Below are positions 26,184-34,506 of a DNA stretch of 60,086 bases, one piece after another. This DNA is from GCA-2862585 sp036340235 (GTDB taxonomy: Bacteria; Bacteroidota; Bacteroidia; Flavobacteriales; UBA7312): NCBI GenBank assembly GCA_036340235.1, contig JAYYZE010000006.1, positions 1 to 60,086 of the forward strand, in the 5' to 3' direction. Under the pieces are notes generated by a model. The model had not been told where the DNA came from. It did no database searches and saw only the letters and a program-made list of their open reading frames with translations. The stretch's first letter is position 1. Each line of letters opens with the position of its first letter. Made by a program: the position numbers and the translations under genes.

Positions 26184-27282
26184 CGACTAGAGGTTTGTCT
26201 AACTGTTGTAAATCGAAATCGATACTTGTATTGCCATTTGAGATTTTGACAATGTCCTTGTCGATTTTTTTAAATTCTTGTGTCGATCTGTTGTAGTGAT
26301 TGACTACTTTCCCTATGGTATTTCCTAACTTTTCGTGATAGGTTTTGTAGGCCTTGAGGTGGTTAGATAGTTTTTCTAAGTTGTTCTGGATATCAGCAAT
26401 AGAGCGTTCTACTTTTAAGTTGTGCAATGCTTTAACTGTTATTTGTAGCATGGGGAATAAGCTCATTGGTGAAACAATCATTACTTTTTTTGAGTAGGCA
26501 TATGAAACCAAATCTTTGGAGTTGATTTGAAGGGTGCCGACTCTGCTGTTTAGCAAATCTTGGTAAAGCCCATCAGCGGGAATAAACATATAGGCGTAGT
26601 CAGTCGTCTTTTCTGATGGTTTTATGTATTTTGATGTTTCATCTATACGGCTTTTAATGTCCTCTTTGAATTTTTTTTCCAAAAATTCGATCTCACTTTT
26701 GTCGCTACTTTCAATCATTTTGTTGTAGTTGTCAAGTGAGAATTTGGCGTCGATGGGGATAATGTAATCACCCACTTTCACAATAGCATCCACCATATCA
26801 CCGCTAGTAAAAGAGTATTGCATACTGAACAATTCAGGAGGCAAAACATTAGAAAGTAAATTTTCCAATTGAATTTCTCCAAGGATTCCTCGTTGTTTTT
26901 GATTACTCAGAATTTTCTCCAGGGTCTTCATTTGGTTAGCAAAATTTAGGACTTGTTCATTGGTTCCTTTTAATTTTTCTAACTCTTGGGTGACTTGAGT
27001 TATGACCCTTTTTGAGTCAGAAAACTGCTTTTGTATATCAGTTTTAGAGGATTTATGAAACTCATTAATTTCTTTATTAATGTTTATTAATTTCTCTTCA
27101 ATTTCTTTTCGGTTGTTTTCAGCAGTTTTGCTGACCTCCTTTCTTATATCTTGAATTTGTTGACTCAGATTTCCATTCAGTTGAACGATCAGGTCTTGTG
27201 AGCCGTCCTTTCCTTTTCTTAAAATTAAAACAATGATAGCTACAAGAACTAACAGTAATAAAACAAAAATTGCTATTTGCAT
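26170..27282 (-). CDS. rmuC: RmuC-family protein (DNA recombination/nuclease-like)
   Basis: RmuC proteins limit inversions and other rearrangements in E. coli; the exact reaction is unclear. The 370-aa protein has an N-terminal membrane anchor (about 3-22), a long predicted coiled coil (about 30-125), and a nuclease-like core with GILGEIQLENLL and DAIVKVGDYIIPIDAKFSLD, a PD-(D/E)XK-type arrangement. The C-terminus is acidic. It follows the L,D-transpeptidase gene by 18 bp and overlaps rlmB. Confidence 0.92.
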   Translation of the reverse strand: MQIAIFVLLLLVLVAIIVLILRKGKDGSQDLIVQLNGNLSQQIQDIRKEVSKTAENNRKEIEEKLININKEINEFHKSSKTDIQKQFSDSKRVITQVTQELEKLKGTNEQVLNFANQMKTLEKILSNQKQRGILGEIQLENLLSNVLPPELFSMQYSFTSGDMVDAIVKVGDYIIPIDAKFSLDNYNKMIESSDKSEIEFLEKKFKEDIKSRIDETSKYIKPSEKTTDYAYMFIPADGLYQDLLNSRVGTLQINSKDLVSYAYSKKVMIVSPMSLFPMLQITVKALHNLKVERSIADIQNNLEKLSNHLKAYKTYHEKLGNTIGKVVNHYNRSTQEFKKIDKDIVKISNGNTSIDFDLQQLDKPLVDEDN

Positions 27283-27300
27283 AATGTGGCTAAGTTAAAC

Positions 27301-27888
27301 TTATTTATCTAAGATTAGTACCCTTGTGTTCAACTTTACGTTTGAAAATAGTTCTACCACATCATCATTTTTCATTCGAATACAGCCATGCGAGGCGGGT
27401 TGACCAATTTTTCCTTCTTCGGATGTGCCGTGAATGTAAATGTAACGCTGATAAGAATCGATATTTCCTCCTTTGTTTATCCCCTCCTCTTCGCCACATA
27501 GCCACAATATTCGAGATGTTATGTCGTCGGTTTTTGAGCTAGTTGTATCTTTAAAAATAGTGGCTATTTGACCATAATAAACGCGACCTATCATTCTTCC
27601 ATTAAGGGGCGTATCTTCTCCATGCTTTTCTTTGATGTAATGCAGTCCAAGTGGGGTTTTCTCACTGCCTGTTGCATTACCTACGCCTTTTTTCGCAGAA
27701 GAAATAGGGTATTGGTTAATGATTTTGTTGCGTTTCAGATGGTAAAGCTGTTGGTCTTTAATGCTTACATATAATATTTCGGAATACACTTCTGCTTTTT
27801 TTTCAAGGCAATATTGGTTAACCAATACAACCATATTATTATTAGTTTGAAATAATAGGACTAAGCATAATGAAATTATCAGACCCAT
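27301..27888 (-). CDS. L,D-transpeptidase (YkuD family)
   Basis: The 195-aa protein has a short hydrophobic N-terminus (about 2-14) as signal or anchor and a YkuD catalytic domain. The active-site signature IYIHGTSEEGKIGQPASHGCIRM includes the nucleophile Cys and the two His. Earlier, SAKKGVGNATGSEKTPLG is the conserved N-terminal part of the domain. Such enzymes cross-link peptidoglycan or attach proteins to it, in the periplasm. It overlaps the ung stop by 10 bp, showing tight operon packing. Confidence 0.92.
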   Translation of the reverse strand: MGLIISLCLVLLFQTNNNMVVLVNQYCLEKKAEVYSEILYVSIKDQQLYHLKRNKIINQYPISSAKKGVGNATGSEKTPLGLHYIKEKHGEDTPLNGRMIGRVYYGQIATIFKDTTSSKTDDITSRILWLCGEEEGINKGGNIDSYQRYIYIHGTSEEGKIGQPASHGCIRMKNDDVVELFSNVKLNTRVLILDK

Positions 27889-28550
27889 TGTATTTCTGTT
27901 TTGCCTTGTTGTTTCAAAATACGATTGGCTTTAGAAAAATGTTTGCATCCAAAAAAACCGTGATGTGCAGAAAAAGGGGAGGGGTGGGCGGCAGTTAGTA
28001 TGTAATGCTTGTCTTTGTCAATGATAGCAGCTTTTTTTTGAGCGAATTTGCCCCACAGTAAAAAAATTAAGTCTTCTTTTTCTTTTGACAATAATTGAAT
28101 GACAGAGTCCGTAAATTCTTCCCAGCCCTTATTTTGATGAGAGCCAGCCGAGTTAGCACGAACGGTCAATGTGGCATTAAGCATTAGAATACCTTGTTTG
28201 GCCCAATGCTCTAAATTTCCAGAGGTCGGAATCTCTAGCTCTGTGTCAGATTGGATTTCTTTAAAAATGTTTTTGAGTGAGGGAGGAGGAGGTATGTCGT
28301 CAGAAACGGAAAAGCACAGCCCATTGGCTTGTCCTGGACCATGATATGGGTCTTGACCAATAATTACTACATTGACAGAGTCGAATGGGCATAAGTCAAA
28401 AGCCGCAAAAATTTTATTTCCTGGCGGATACACTCTGTAGCGTTTCTTTTCTTGAACTAAAAACTTTTTTAAAGAGTAAAATCTAGGTGATTGAAAAAAA
28501 TAATCCAACTTATCTTTCCAGCTTTTATCTAATTTGACGCTACCTGCCAT
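27879..28550 (-). CDS. ung: Uracil-DNA glycosylase, family 1
   Basis: Ung removes uracil from DNA. The 223-aa sequence has the water-activating loop GQDPYHGPGQANGLCFS and the intercalation loop HPSPFSAHHGFFGCKHFS, both as in family 1, and LLWGKFAQKKA. It is the first gene of a five-gene minus-strand operon with L,D-transpeptidase, rmuC, rlmB and a helicase. A full-consensus promoter ends only 4 nt before the ATG, so the mRNA should be leaderless or nearly so. Confidence 0.97.
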   Translation of the reverse strand: MAGSVKLDKSWKDKLDYFFQSPRFYSLKKFLVQEKKRYRVYPPGNKIFAAFDLCPFDSVNVVIIGQDPYHGPGQANGLCFSVSDDIPPPPSLKNIFKEIQSDTELEIPTSGNLEHWAKQGILMLNATLTVRANSAGSHQNKGWEEFTDSVIQLLSKEKEDLIFLLWGKFAQKKAAIIDKDKHYILTAAHPSPFSAHHGFFGCKHFSKANRILKQQGKTEIQWV

Positions 28551-28554
28551 ACTT

Positions 28555-28586
28555 CAAAGTTAAAGTAACAGTCTAATAAAATCAAA
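28555..28586 (-). promoter_or_regulatory. Promoter of the ung operon, predicted leaderless start
   Basis: On the minus strand a -33 TTTG (28586-28583), a 20-bp spacer and a -7 TAACTTTG (28562-28555) match the consensus exactly. Only AAGT separates the box from the ung ATG (28550-28548). Given the usual few-nt distance from this box to the start site, transcription would begin at or near the A of the ATG. Confidence 0.75.
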
Positions 28587-28596
28587 ATAAAATCGT

Positions 28597-28604
28597 TAAA
28601 TTTG
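28597..28604 (+). promoter_or_regulatory. -7 box of the lipoprotein-ytxJ-lipA operon
   Basis: TAAATTTG at 28597-28604 is a perfect TAnnTTTG box followed by GCACC, the same context as at the rpsL promoter. No TTTG is found at the expected -33 distance. The leader before the ATG at 28631 would be about 22 nt. The missing -33 region falls within the divergent ung promoter. Confidence 0.55.
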
Positions 28605-28630
28605 CACCTATCTTTAAAGAATATAAAACT

Positions 28631-28756
28631 ATGCAAAAGACCCTAGCTTATGTGCTGGTAGTAATGCTATCATTTGTCTTGTTTTCATCATGTGGAGTGT
28701 CGGAGCCATGTCCAAATTATGCAACAGAATCAGCATCATTTATCAACCTATATTAA
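28631..28756 (+). CDS. 41-aa predicted lipoprotein of unknown function
   Basis: A short frame encodes a hydrophobic signal (residues about 5-19) followed by a lipobox-like SSC|G, with the lipidated Cys at position 21 and a 20-residue mature peptide containing one more Cys (VSEPCPNYATESASFINLY). Its TAA is immediately followed by the ytxJ ATG with no gap, and a good -7 box lies 27 bp upstream, so it is the first gene of the operon. I do not recognise a family. Expression is supported by context, not by homology. Confidence 0.65.
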   Translation: MQKTLAYVLVVMLSFVLFSSCGVSEPCPNYATESASFINLY

Positions 28757-29083
28757 ATGACCTGGAAATCCATTTCAACATCAGATCACTTGCATCTTGT
28801 GATGTCTGTTTCAAGCAGAATGCCAGTGTTTGTTTTTAAACACAGCACACAATGTTCGATTAGCCAAATGGTTCTCTCTCGTTTTGAAAGAGAAAACAAA
28901 CTCACAGACGGTCAATTTTATTTGTTAGATTTGTTGAGCTACAGGCCACTGTCAGACCAAATTTCCTCCATTTTTGGAGTCCAGCATGAGTCTCCTCAAT
29001 TACTCATTATTAATGATGAAAAGTGTATAGCACATGCCTCACACTATGCCGTCAATTCAATTATTACAAAAGATTTTTTATAG
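28757..29083 (+). CDS. ytxJ: YtxJ-like thioredoxin-fold protein (bacillithiol-associated family)
   Basis: The 108-aa protein has the pattern of the YtxJ family: VFVFKHSTQCSISQMVLSRFE with a single conserved Cys (residue 33) in a monothiol thioredoxin-like fold, and SPQLLIINDEKCIAHASH near the end where the fold has its cis-proline. YtxJ has been proposed to reduce bacillithiol mixed disulfides. No bacillithiol synthesis gene is visible in the window. Its stop overlaps the GTG start of lipA (TAGTG). Confidence 0.8.
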   Translation: MTWKSISTSDHLHLVMSVSSRMPVFVFKHSTQCSISQMVLSRFERENKLTDGQFYLLDLLSYRPLSDQISSIFGVQHESPQLLIINDEKCIAHASHYAVNSIITKDFL

Positions 29084-29937
29084 TGCCTGATCATTTAATT
29101 CAAAAAAAACCAAAGTGGTTAAGAGTAAAACTTCCAACTGGCAAAAAGTACAAGCACGTTAGAAAACTCGTTTCTGACAATAAGCTTCACACCATTTGTG
29201 AAAGTGGAAATTGCCCTAATATGGGAGAGTGTTGGGGAGAAGGCACAGCCACTTTTATGATTCTTGGCAACATTTGTACTCGTTCTTGTGGTTTTTGTTC
29301 TGTGGCCACTGGAAGACCTTTGCCAGTTGATTGGGAAGAGCCTGAAAAAGTGGCTAATTCTGTCAAACTAATGGGCGTTAAACACTGCGTTATAACATCC
29401 GTAGATCGTGACGAACTTCCCGATGGAGGCTCCAAATTATGGGTCGAAACGGTTAAGGCAGTAAGACGTATTAGCCCAGGTACAACTATGGAGACATTGA
29501 TTCCTGATTTCAAAGGAATTTCAGAGCAGGTGCAACGAATCATTAATGTTGCTCCTGAAATAGTATCACACAATATTGAAACGGTTCGCAGACTAACAAA
29601 AGAAGTTAGAATTCAAGCAAAATACGATAGAAGTTTGGCAGTACTCAAGCAACTAAAAGAGGGAGGCATGCGAACTAAATCCGGTATTATGCTGGGTTTG
29701 GGAGAAACGGAAGAAGAAATCCTTGAAACGATGGATGATTTACGATCTGTTGGTGTTGATATTATGACCATCGGTCAATATTTACAACCAACGCCAAAGC
29801 ATTTACCTGTAAAAGAATTTGTAACTCCTGAGCAATTTGACAAACTTAAAGTCATTGGATTAGAAAAAGGATTTAGATACGTAGAAAGCTCCCCTCTAGT
29901 AAGATCTTCATATAGAGCTGAAAAACATTTGGGTTAA
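29083..29937 (+). CDS. lipA: Lipoyl synthase
   Basis: LipA inserts two sulfurs into octanoyl groups on lipoyl domains. The radical-SAM cluster is CTRSCGFC (Cys 65, 69, 72) and the auxiliary sulfur-donating cluster is CESGNCPNMGEC (Cys 39, 44, 50). The GTG at 29083 overlaps the ytxJ stop and gives 284 aa beginning near the conserved KPKWLRVKLPTG, as in homologues. A longer frame back to 29023 reads through ytxJ and is rejected. The C-terminus RSSYRAEKH is intact. Confidence 0.95.
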   Translation: MPDHLIQKKPKWLRVKLPTGKKYKHVRKLVSDNKLHTICESGNCPNMGECWGEGTATFMILGNICTRSCGFCSVATGRPLPVDWEEPEKVANSVKLMGVKHCVITSVDRDELPDGGSKLWVETVKAVRRISPGTTMETLIPDFKGISEQVQRIINVAPEIVSHNIETVRRLTKEVRIQAKYDRSLAVLKQLKEGGMRTKSGIMLGLGETEEEILETMDDLRSVGVDIMTIGQYLQPTPKHLPVKEFVTPEQFDKLKVIGLEKGFRYVESSPLVRSSYRAEKHLG

Positions 29938-29956
29938 AAAAAAGTAAACCCAACGT
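29929..29956 (+). terminator. Weak hairpin overlapping the lipA stop
   Basis: TTGGGTT (29929-29935) pairs with AACCCAA (29947-29953) across an 11-nt A-rich loop. The lipA stop is at the end of the first arm. Only a short T run (TTT) follows, so termination may be partial. Confidence 0.4.
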
Positions 29957-29996
29957 TTGATAATTAAAAAATTTGTAAATTTATACCTCATAAAAA

Positions 29997-32714
29997 ATGT
30001 TAAAAATGAAACAAATAATTATTGCATCATTGTCGGCTGTTGTTGTGTCTTTGGCATTAATTAACTTATCATCAACCGACCAAAAAACCTACTTAAGTGT
30101 CTCAGAGAGAAATAATCAACCTTACAATTCTGCCAAGGGTGCTATGGAATACTTGCACCGCCTAAAATCAAATTCAGATGGGTTTATTCCTGTTGATGCT
30201 GTGTTGAATGCAAGAAATGCAGTCAATGCTCACAGAGCGCAACGTTCTAGTTCCTCCCTAACATGGCAAGAAATGGGCCCAGATAATGTTGGTGGTAGAA
30301 CACGTGCTATTTTAATTGATAAAGACGATTCAAACATCTTATATGCAGGTGGTGTTTCTGGTGGTTTGTGGAAATCAACCAACTCTGGTTATAGTTGGAA
30401 TATTATAGAAGGCACTGACCAACTTGAATTCTCAGGTGTAGTAAGTATTTGTCAAACTACTAACGGTGACATTTATTTTGGAACCGGCGAAGGTTCTACC
30501 TCAAATTTAGGAGGTACATCAAACGGATCAACTGCCTTAATCGGCGGAGGTATTTATAAATCTACAGACGGTGGAAACTCTTTTGAGCAATTACCATCAA
30601 CCTCACCATCAAACTTTATTTCTACTGGCTTTAAATTTGCAGCTGTTACCGAAATAGCTGCTCACAATTCAGATCCTAACACACTATATGCAGCTACCAA
30701 TGGTGGTTTGCAGCTTTCCACTGATGGTGGCGATACCTGGTCAACTGAGGTTCCTGGCGAATTTTTCGATGTCGAAGTGGCCTCAGATAATTCAGTGTTT
30801 GCTTCAAAGGTTTCTAGTATTTATTTCTCAAATAATGGCCAGTCTGGTACTTTCAATACTTTAGATGATGTCGCATTCACTTTTGGATTATCCAGTTATG
30901 GTCGTATCGAAATTGCTGTTGCCCCTTCCGATCCTGATTATGTTTATGCTGCATACTCAAACCAATGGGGATTAGGTCGTTACAAGGGTATTTACCGTTC
31001 TACCAACAAAGGTCAAGATTGGGATTTGATATTGCCTGGATGGGATGGTAATACACCTCCAGATTATAATATTTTTAATGAGCAACCCAATTATTCTATG
31101 GCCCTAGCTGTCGATCCTTTAAATAAAGACAGAATCATTATTGGTGGTTTAGATTTGTGGTCTTTTGAATATGGGGTGAGTATAGAACCCATTTCGTTTT
31201 GGGCCATTGATCCCGAATACTCTTGGTATGTGCATGCCGATCAACACGAAATTGTCTTTGATAAAACAAACCCCAACCGTTTCTATGTTGGTAATGATGG
31301 AGGCGTATTTAGAACTGATAATAATGGCCAGGAATTTTCAGCTTTAAATCGTGGATACAGTGTTACTCAGTTCTATACTATCGACTACACCAAGGATGGT
31401 AAAGCTATTGGAGGAACACAAGATAATGGTACACAATACATAGATTTTTCAAATCCTGTTTCCATCAAAGCGGCTTTCAAAGCGACCGGTGGTGACGGAG
31501 GCCATACTCAAATATCCTACATCGATCCAGATGCAGTATTTGCACAAAGCCAAAATGGAGATGCTCGTCGTTCAGAGGACGGTGGAGAAAATTTTGGATT
31601 CATAGACGGCTTTTTAGGAAATGACATGGCTGGACAAAGACAAAGTGCAGTAGATGAAGGTGATGAGGGCTTATTTGCTACTTTCATCAACCCAATGTAT
31701 TTGTGGGAAAGTGTTTCAGAGGATGGCACACCACTTGATACCAGCATGTTTTTTGCTGCTAATGCGGCTGTAACGTCTACTGGAACACCTGAGTATTGTG
31801 TATATATGACCAAGGGTGCTCTTGATTTTGAATATACACCTACTTGGTTTCAGGTTACTCCTGGATACACAAGTCCAATTGAAAGAATAGCAACTACCTC
31901 TGATGGTAACCACCTGTTCTTCTCTAGAGGAAGCGCATTATACAGAACCGATAATTTAAGTTTAGACACAGTTCCAGATACCGAAGAATATTTAGATGTT
32001 GACAATGACGATGATAATTTAGTAGTGACAACTACTGCAATTAATAGTTCCGATTTTGATTTCACTATCACTGATATTGCTGTGGATCCAAATAATAATG
32101 ATCACGTTATTGTTACAGTAGGTGGATACACTAATGATATACATGTGCTAAAATCAACTAATGCTACTTCAGCAAATCCAACATTTACATCAATTCAAGG
32201 TGATCTCCCTTACATGCCTGTTTATTCTGCCGTTATTGATGTTCACAATCCAAATCACATCATTATTGGTACTGAATTTGGTGTGTGGACAACTACCAAT
32301 GGTATTAGCTGGAAGCTGCAAGAGGGTATGCCAATGATCCCATGTCATATGCTGCGCCAGCAATATCTGCCTGGAGTTAATAAAGGCGTTATTTATGTTG
32401 GTACGCATGGAAGAGGAATATTTAAATCGGGTAATACTTCATCTATAATTGATTTTGCGGAGAATCAAGAACAGACAGTTGACAACCTAGCTGTTTACCC
32501 AAACCCTGCTCAGTCCTTTATTTCGTTTGATTTACCTCAAGATGTTAATGAATACACAATTAAAGTAATTGATTTAATGGGTAGAGAGGTAATCAATGAA
32601 TCAGTTAGCAAACAAAAAAGTTTTGATATTTCATCGCTTGAGCCAGGTAACTACCTAGCCATAGTGGAGTATGACGGAAAGAAACAAGTTGGTAAATTTA
32701 TTAAGAATAAATAA
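29997..32714 (+). CDS. Large exported protein with BNR/sortilin-like repeats and T9SS sorting domain
   Basis: The 905-aa product starts with a hydrophobic signal (MKQIIIASLSAVVVSLAL; the ATG at 30006 is an equally good start). Residues about 90-800 hold repeated glycosidase-type Asp-box motifs such as IYKSTDGGNSFEQLP, LQLSTDGGDTWS and IYRSTNKGQDWDLI, as in the VPS10/sortilin beta-propeller. The C-terminus (about 830-905) is a type A T9SS domain: YPNPAQSF, IDLMGREV, LEPGNYLAIVEYDG. It should be exported and anchored or released at the surface. Substrate and activity are unknown. It stands alone between lipA and gap, followed by a terminator. Confidence 0.85.
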   Translation: MLKMKQIIIASLSAVVVSLALINLSSTDQKTYLSVSERNNQPYNSAKGAMEYLHRLKSNSDGFIPVDAVLNARNAVNAHRAQRSSSSLTWQEMGPDNVGGRTRAILIDKDDSNILYAGGVSGGLWKSTNSGYSWNIIEGTDQLEFSGVVSICQTTNGDIYFGTGEGSTSNLGGTSNGSTALIGGGIYKSTDGGNSFEQLPSTSPSNFISTGFKFAAVTEIAAHNSDPNTLYAATNGGLQLSTDGGDTWSTEVPGEFFDVEVASDNSVFASKVSSIYFSNNGQSGTFNTLDDVAFTFGLSSYGRIEIAVAPSDPDYVYAAYSNQWGLGRYKGIYRSTNKGQDWDLILPGWDGNTPPDYNIFNEQPNYSMALAVDPLNKDRIIIGGLDLWSFEYGVSIEPISFWAIDPEYSWYVHADQHEIVFDKTNPNRFYVGNDGGVFRTDNNGQEFSALNRGYSVTQFYTIDYTKDGKAIGGTQDNGTQYIDFSNPVSIKAAFKATGGDGGHTQISYIDPDAVFAQSQNGDARRSEDGGENFGFIDGFLGNDMAGQRQSAVDEGDEGLFATFINPMYLWESVSEDGTPLDTSMFFAANAAVTSTGTPEYCVYMTKGALDFEYTPTWFQVTPGYTSPIERIATTSDGNHLFFSRGSALYRTDNLSLDTVPDTEEYLDVDNDDDNLVVTTTAINSSDFDFTITDIAVDPNNNDHVIVTVGGYTNDIHVLKSTNATSANPTFTSIQGDLPYMPVYSAVIDVHNPNHIIIGTEFGVWTTTNGISWKLQEGMPMIPCHMLRQQYLPGVNKGVIYVGTHGRGIFKSGNTSSIIDFAENQEQTVDNLAVYPNPAQSFISFDLPQDVNEYTIKVIDLMGREVINESVSKQKSFDISSLEPGNYLAIVEYDGKKQVGKFIKNK

Positions 32715-32738
32715 CTGAATCATTTTTTTTAAAATTGA

Positions 32739-32771
32739 GCCCTGCTTTTAACTATGGCAGGGTTTTTTTTT
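32739..32771 (+). terminator. Terminator after the BNR-repeat protein
   Basis: CCCTGC (32740-32745) pairs with GCAGGG (32757-32762), followed by nine T. An ATG at 32754 within this loop is in frame with gap but cannot be a real start. Confidence 0.85.
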
Positions 32772-32777
32772 AACTGT

Positions 32778-33776
32778 ATGAAAACAAGAATTGCAATTAA
32801 TGGTTTTGGACGTATCGGTCGTATTTTTTTGCGTTCAATTATTAATCATTCAAACATAGAGTTAGTAGCTATCAATGACTTAGCTGATATAACGACTATG
32901 GCACATCTTTTGAAATATGACTCCATACATAGAACGTTTAAAGAAACTGTAAGCATTACAAATAATACGCTCTTAGTAAATAATCATGAGATTCAATATT
33001 ATTCACAACGCCAACCACAAGATTTACCGTGGAGCAAACTGAATATAGATATTGTTGTTGAATGTACTGGTCAGTTCAAAAGCTATGATTTAGCTTATCA
33101 ACACTTAGTTGCCGGTGCTAAAAAAGTGATAATTTCTGCCCCACCAATTGACGATAGTATTAAGACCATAGTGATGGGAGTCAATGAAGAAATTATATCA
33201 GCTGATGATCTTATTTTATCAAATGCTTCGTGTACTACCAATAGTGCTGCGCCAATGATTGATTTGATAGATAACGCATTTGGCATTGAGAGTGCTTACG
33301 TTACCACAATTCATTCCTACACTACTGACCAGCGCTTGCATGACTCACCACACATTGATTTAAGAAGGGCACGAGCCGGTGCTACTTCCATTGTACCTAC
33401 AACAACAGGAGCTGCCAAAGCGATTACTAAGATTTTCCCCCATTTAGCTGATAAATTAGGTGGTTGTGGCATACGCGTTCCTGTTCCAGATGGTTCACTT
33501 ACCGATATAACTTGCATTGTAACTAAAAAAACGTCCGAACAAGAGGTTAATCGATTATTTAAGTACCATGCTAATGCCTCTTTGATGGGTATTGTCAGCT
33601 TTATTGATACACCCATTGTTTCTGTTGATATATTAGGAAATCAACATTCGTGTGTTTTTGATTCACTTTTGACTTCGGTTATTGGAAATATGGTAAAAGT
33701 TGTTGGTTGGTACGACAATGAGGTTGGATATTCTGCCAGGCTTTTAGATTTAATATTGCATCTTAGAAGTATTTGA
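32778..33776 (+). CDS. gap: Glyceraldehyde-3-phosphate dehydrogenase
   Basis: GAPDH carries out the oxidative phosphorylation step of glycolysis. The ATG at 32778 gives 332 aa beginning MKTRIAINGFGRIGR; a start at 32754 would lie inside a terminator hairpin. NAD-type features: IND at strand two, catalytic Cys in NASCTTN, the TTTGAAKA phosphate loop, and the WYDNEVGYSAR C-terminal motif. The usual second Cys four residues after the catalytic one is Ser here. The substitution suggests a divergent copy, so a second gap elsewhere in the genome is possible. The gene end overlaps convergent lpxH by 14 bp. Confidence 0.94.
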   Translation: MKTRIAINGFGRIGRIFLRSIINHSNIELVAINDLADITTMAHLLKYDSIHRTFKETVSITNNTLLVNNHEIQYYSQRQPQDLPWSKLNIDIVVECTGQFKSYDLAYQHLVAGAKKVIISAPPIDDSIKTIVMGVNEEIISADDLILSNASCTTNSAAPMIDLIDNAFGIESAYVTTIHSYTTDQRLHDSPHIDLRRARAGATSIVPTTTGAAKAITKIFPHLADKLGGCGIRVPVPDGSLTDITCIVTKKTSEQEVNRLFKYHANASLMGIVSFIDTPIVSVDILGNQHSCVFDSLLTSVIGNMVKVVGWYDNEVGYSARLLDLILHLRSI

Positions 33777-34506
33777 GTTCCAGTTTTTCACCATCGAATA
33801 CAGCGTAACTATTGTAATTGACCCATTCGCCTAGATTAATATATGTGGATTGATTTCCTAGCTCAATACAAAGAGGTAAGTGTCTATGACCAAAAACAAA
33901 ATAATTAATCTTGGTTGTTTTTAGTTTGTGCTTACAAAATTGTGTTAGCCATTCGTCTTCTCCAAGAAATGCCTCATCTTTCTCACCATTGGCAATTCGA
34001 CTCTTCTTAGACCAGTACTGAGCAATACTAATGCCCAGATTGGGGTGTATTCTGGCGAATAGCCACTGACAAAGTTTATTGGAAAAAAGTTTTTTCAATA
34101 ATTTATACCCTAAGTCTTTGGGACCCAATCCGTCACCATGACCTATAAAAAAGGTTTTTCCTTCTAATTCAATTTGAATAGGTTCGTGGTACACGCTAAT
34201 ATTTAGCTCTTTTTCGAAATAATCGAATACCCACATATCATGATTCCCAGTAAAGAAATGAATGGGTAGACCTAAATCACTGAGTTCAGCTAATTTGCCT
34301 AGAAGTCTAACATAACCTCTTGGTACTACTTTTTTATACTCAAACCAAAAATCAAATACATCGCCAACTAGAAACAAAGCAGTTGCATCATGCTTTATTT
34401 CATCTAGCCATTTGACAAATAATTTCTCTCGTTCCAGACTTTTTTCTTTGTTTGGAACACCTAGATGTAAATCGGATGCAAAATAAATTTTAGTCAAAAA
34501 TTTCAA
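33763..34506 (-). CDS. lpxH: UDP-2,3-diacylglucosamine diphosphatase
   Basis: LpxH cleaves UDP-2,3-diacylglucosamine in lipid A synthesis, so it points to a Gram-negative outer membrane. The 247-aa metallophosphatase has DLHLG, GDVFDFW, GNHDMW, GHGDG and GHRHLP metal-binding motifs. No ATG is available: candidates are the TTG at 34506 or the TTG at 34497, the latter giving a start at MTKIYFASDLHLG that fits homologues slightly better. It overlaps the upstream lipoprotein gene by 17 bp (or 8). Confidence 0.92.
   Translation of the reverse strand: MKFLTKIYFASDLHLGVPNKEKSLEREKLFVKWLDEIKHDATALFLVGDVFDFWFEYKKVVPRGYVRLLGKLAELSDLGLPIHFFTGNHDMWVFDYFEKELNISVYHEPIQIELEGKTFFIGHGDGLGPKDLGYKLLKKLFSNKLCQWLFARIHPNLGISIAQYWSKKSRIANGEKDEAFLGEDEWLTQFCKHKLKTTKINYFVFGHRHLPLCIELGNQSTYINLGEWVNYNSYAVFDGEKLELKYF

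Noticed and set aside
29023..29082. Longer N-terminus for lipA from 29023
   Set aside because: It overlaps ytxJ by 61 bp; GTG 29083 overlaps the ytxJ stop by one base and gives the usual LipA length.
32754..32777. Start of gap at ATG 32754
   Set aside because: The codon is in the loop of a terminator hairpin and would add a poly-Phe stretch before the conserved MKTRIAINGFGRIGR.
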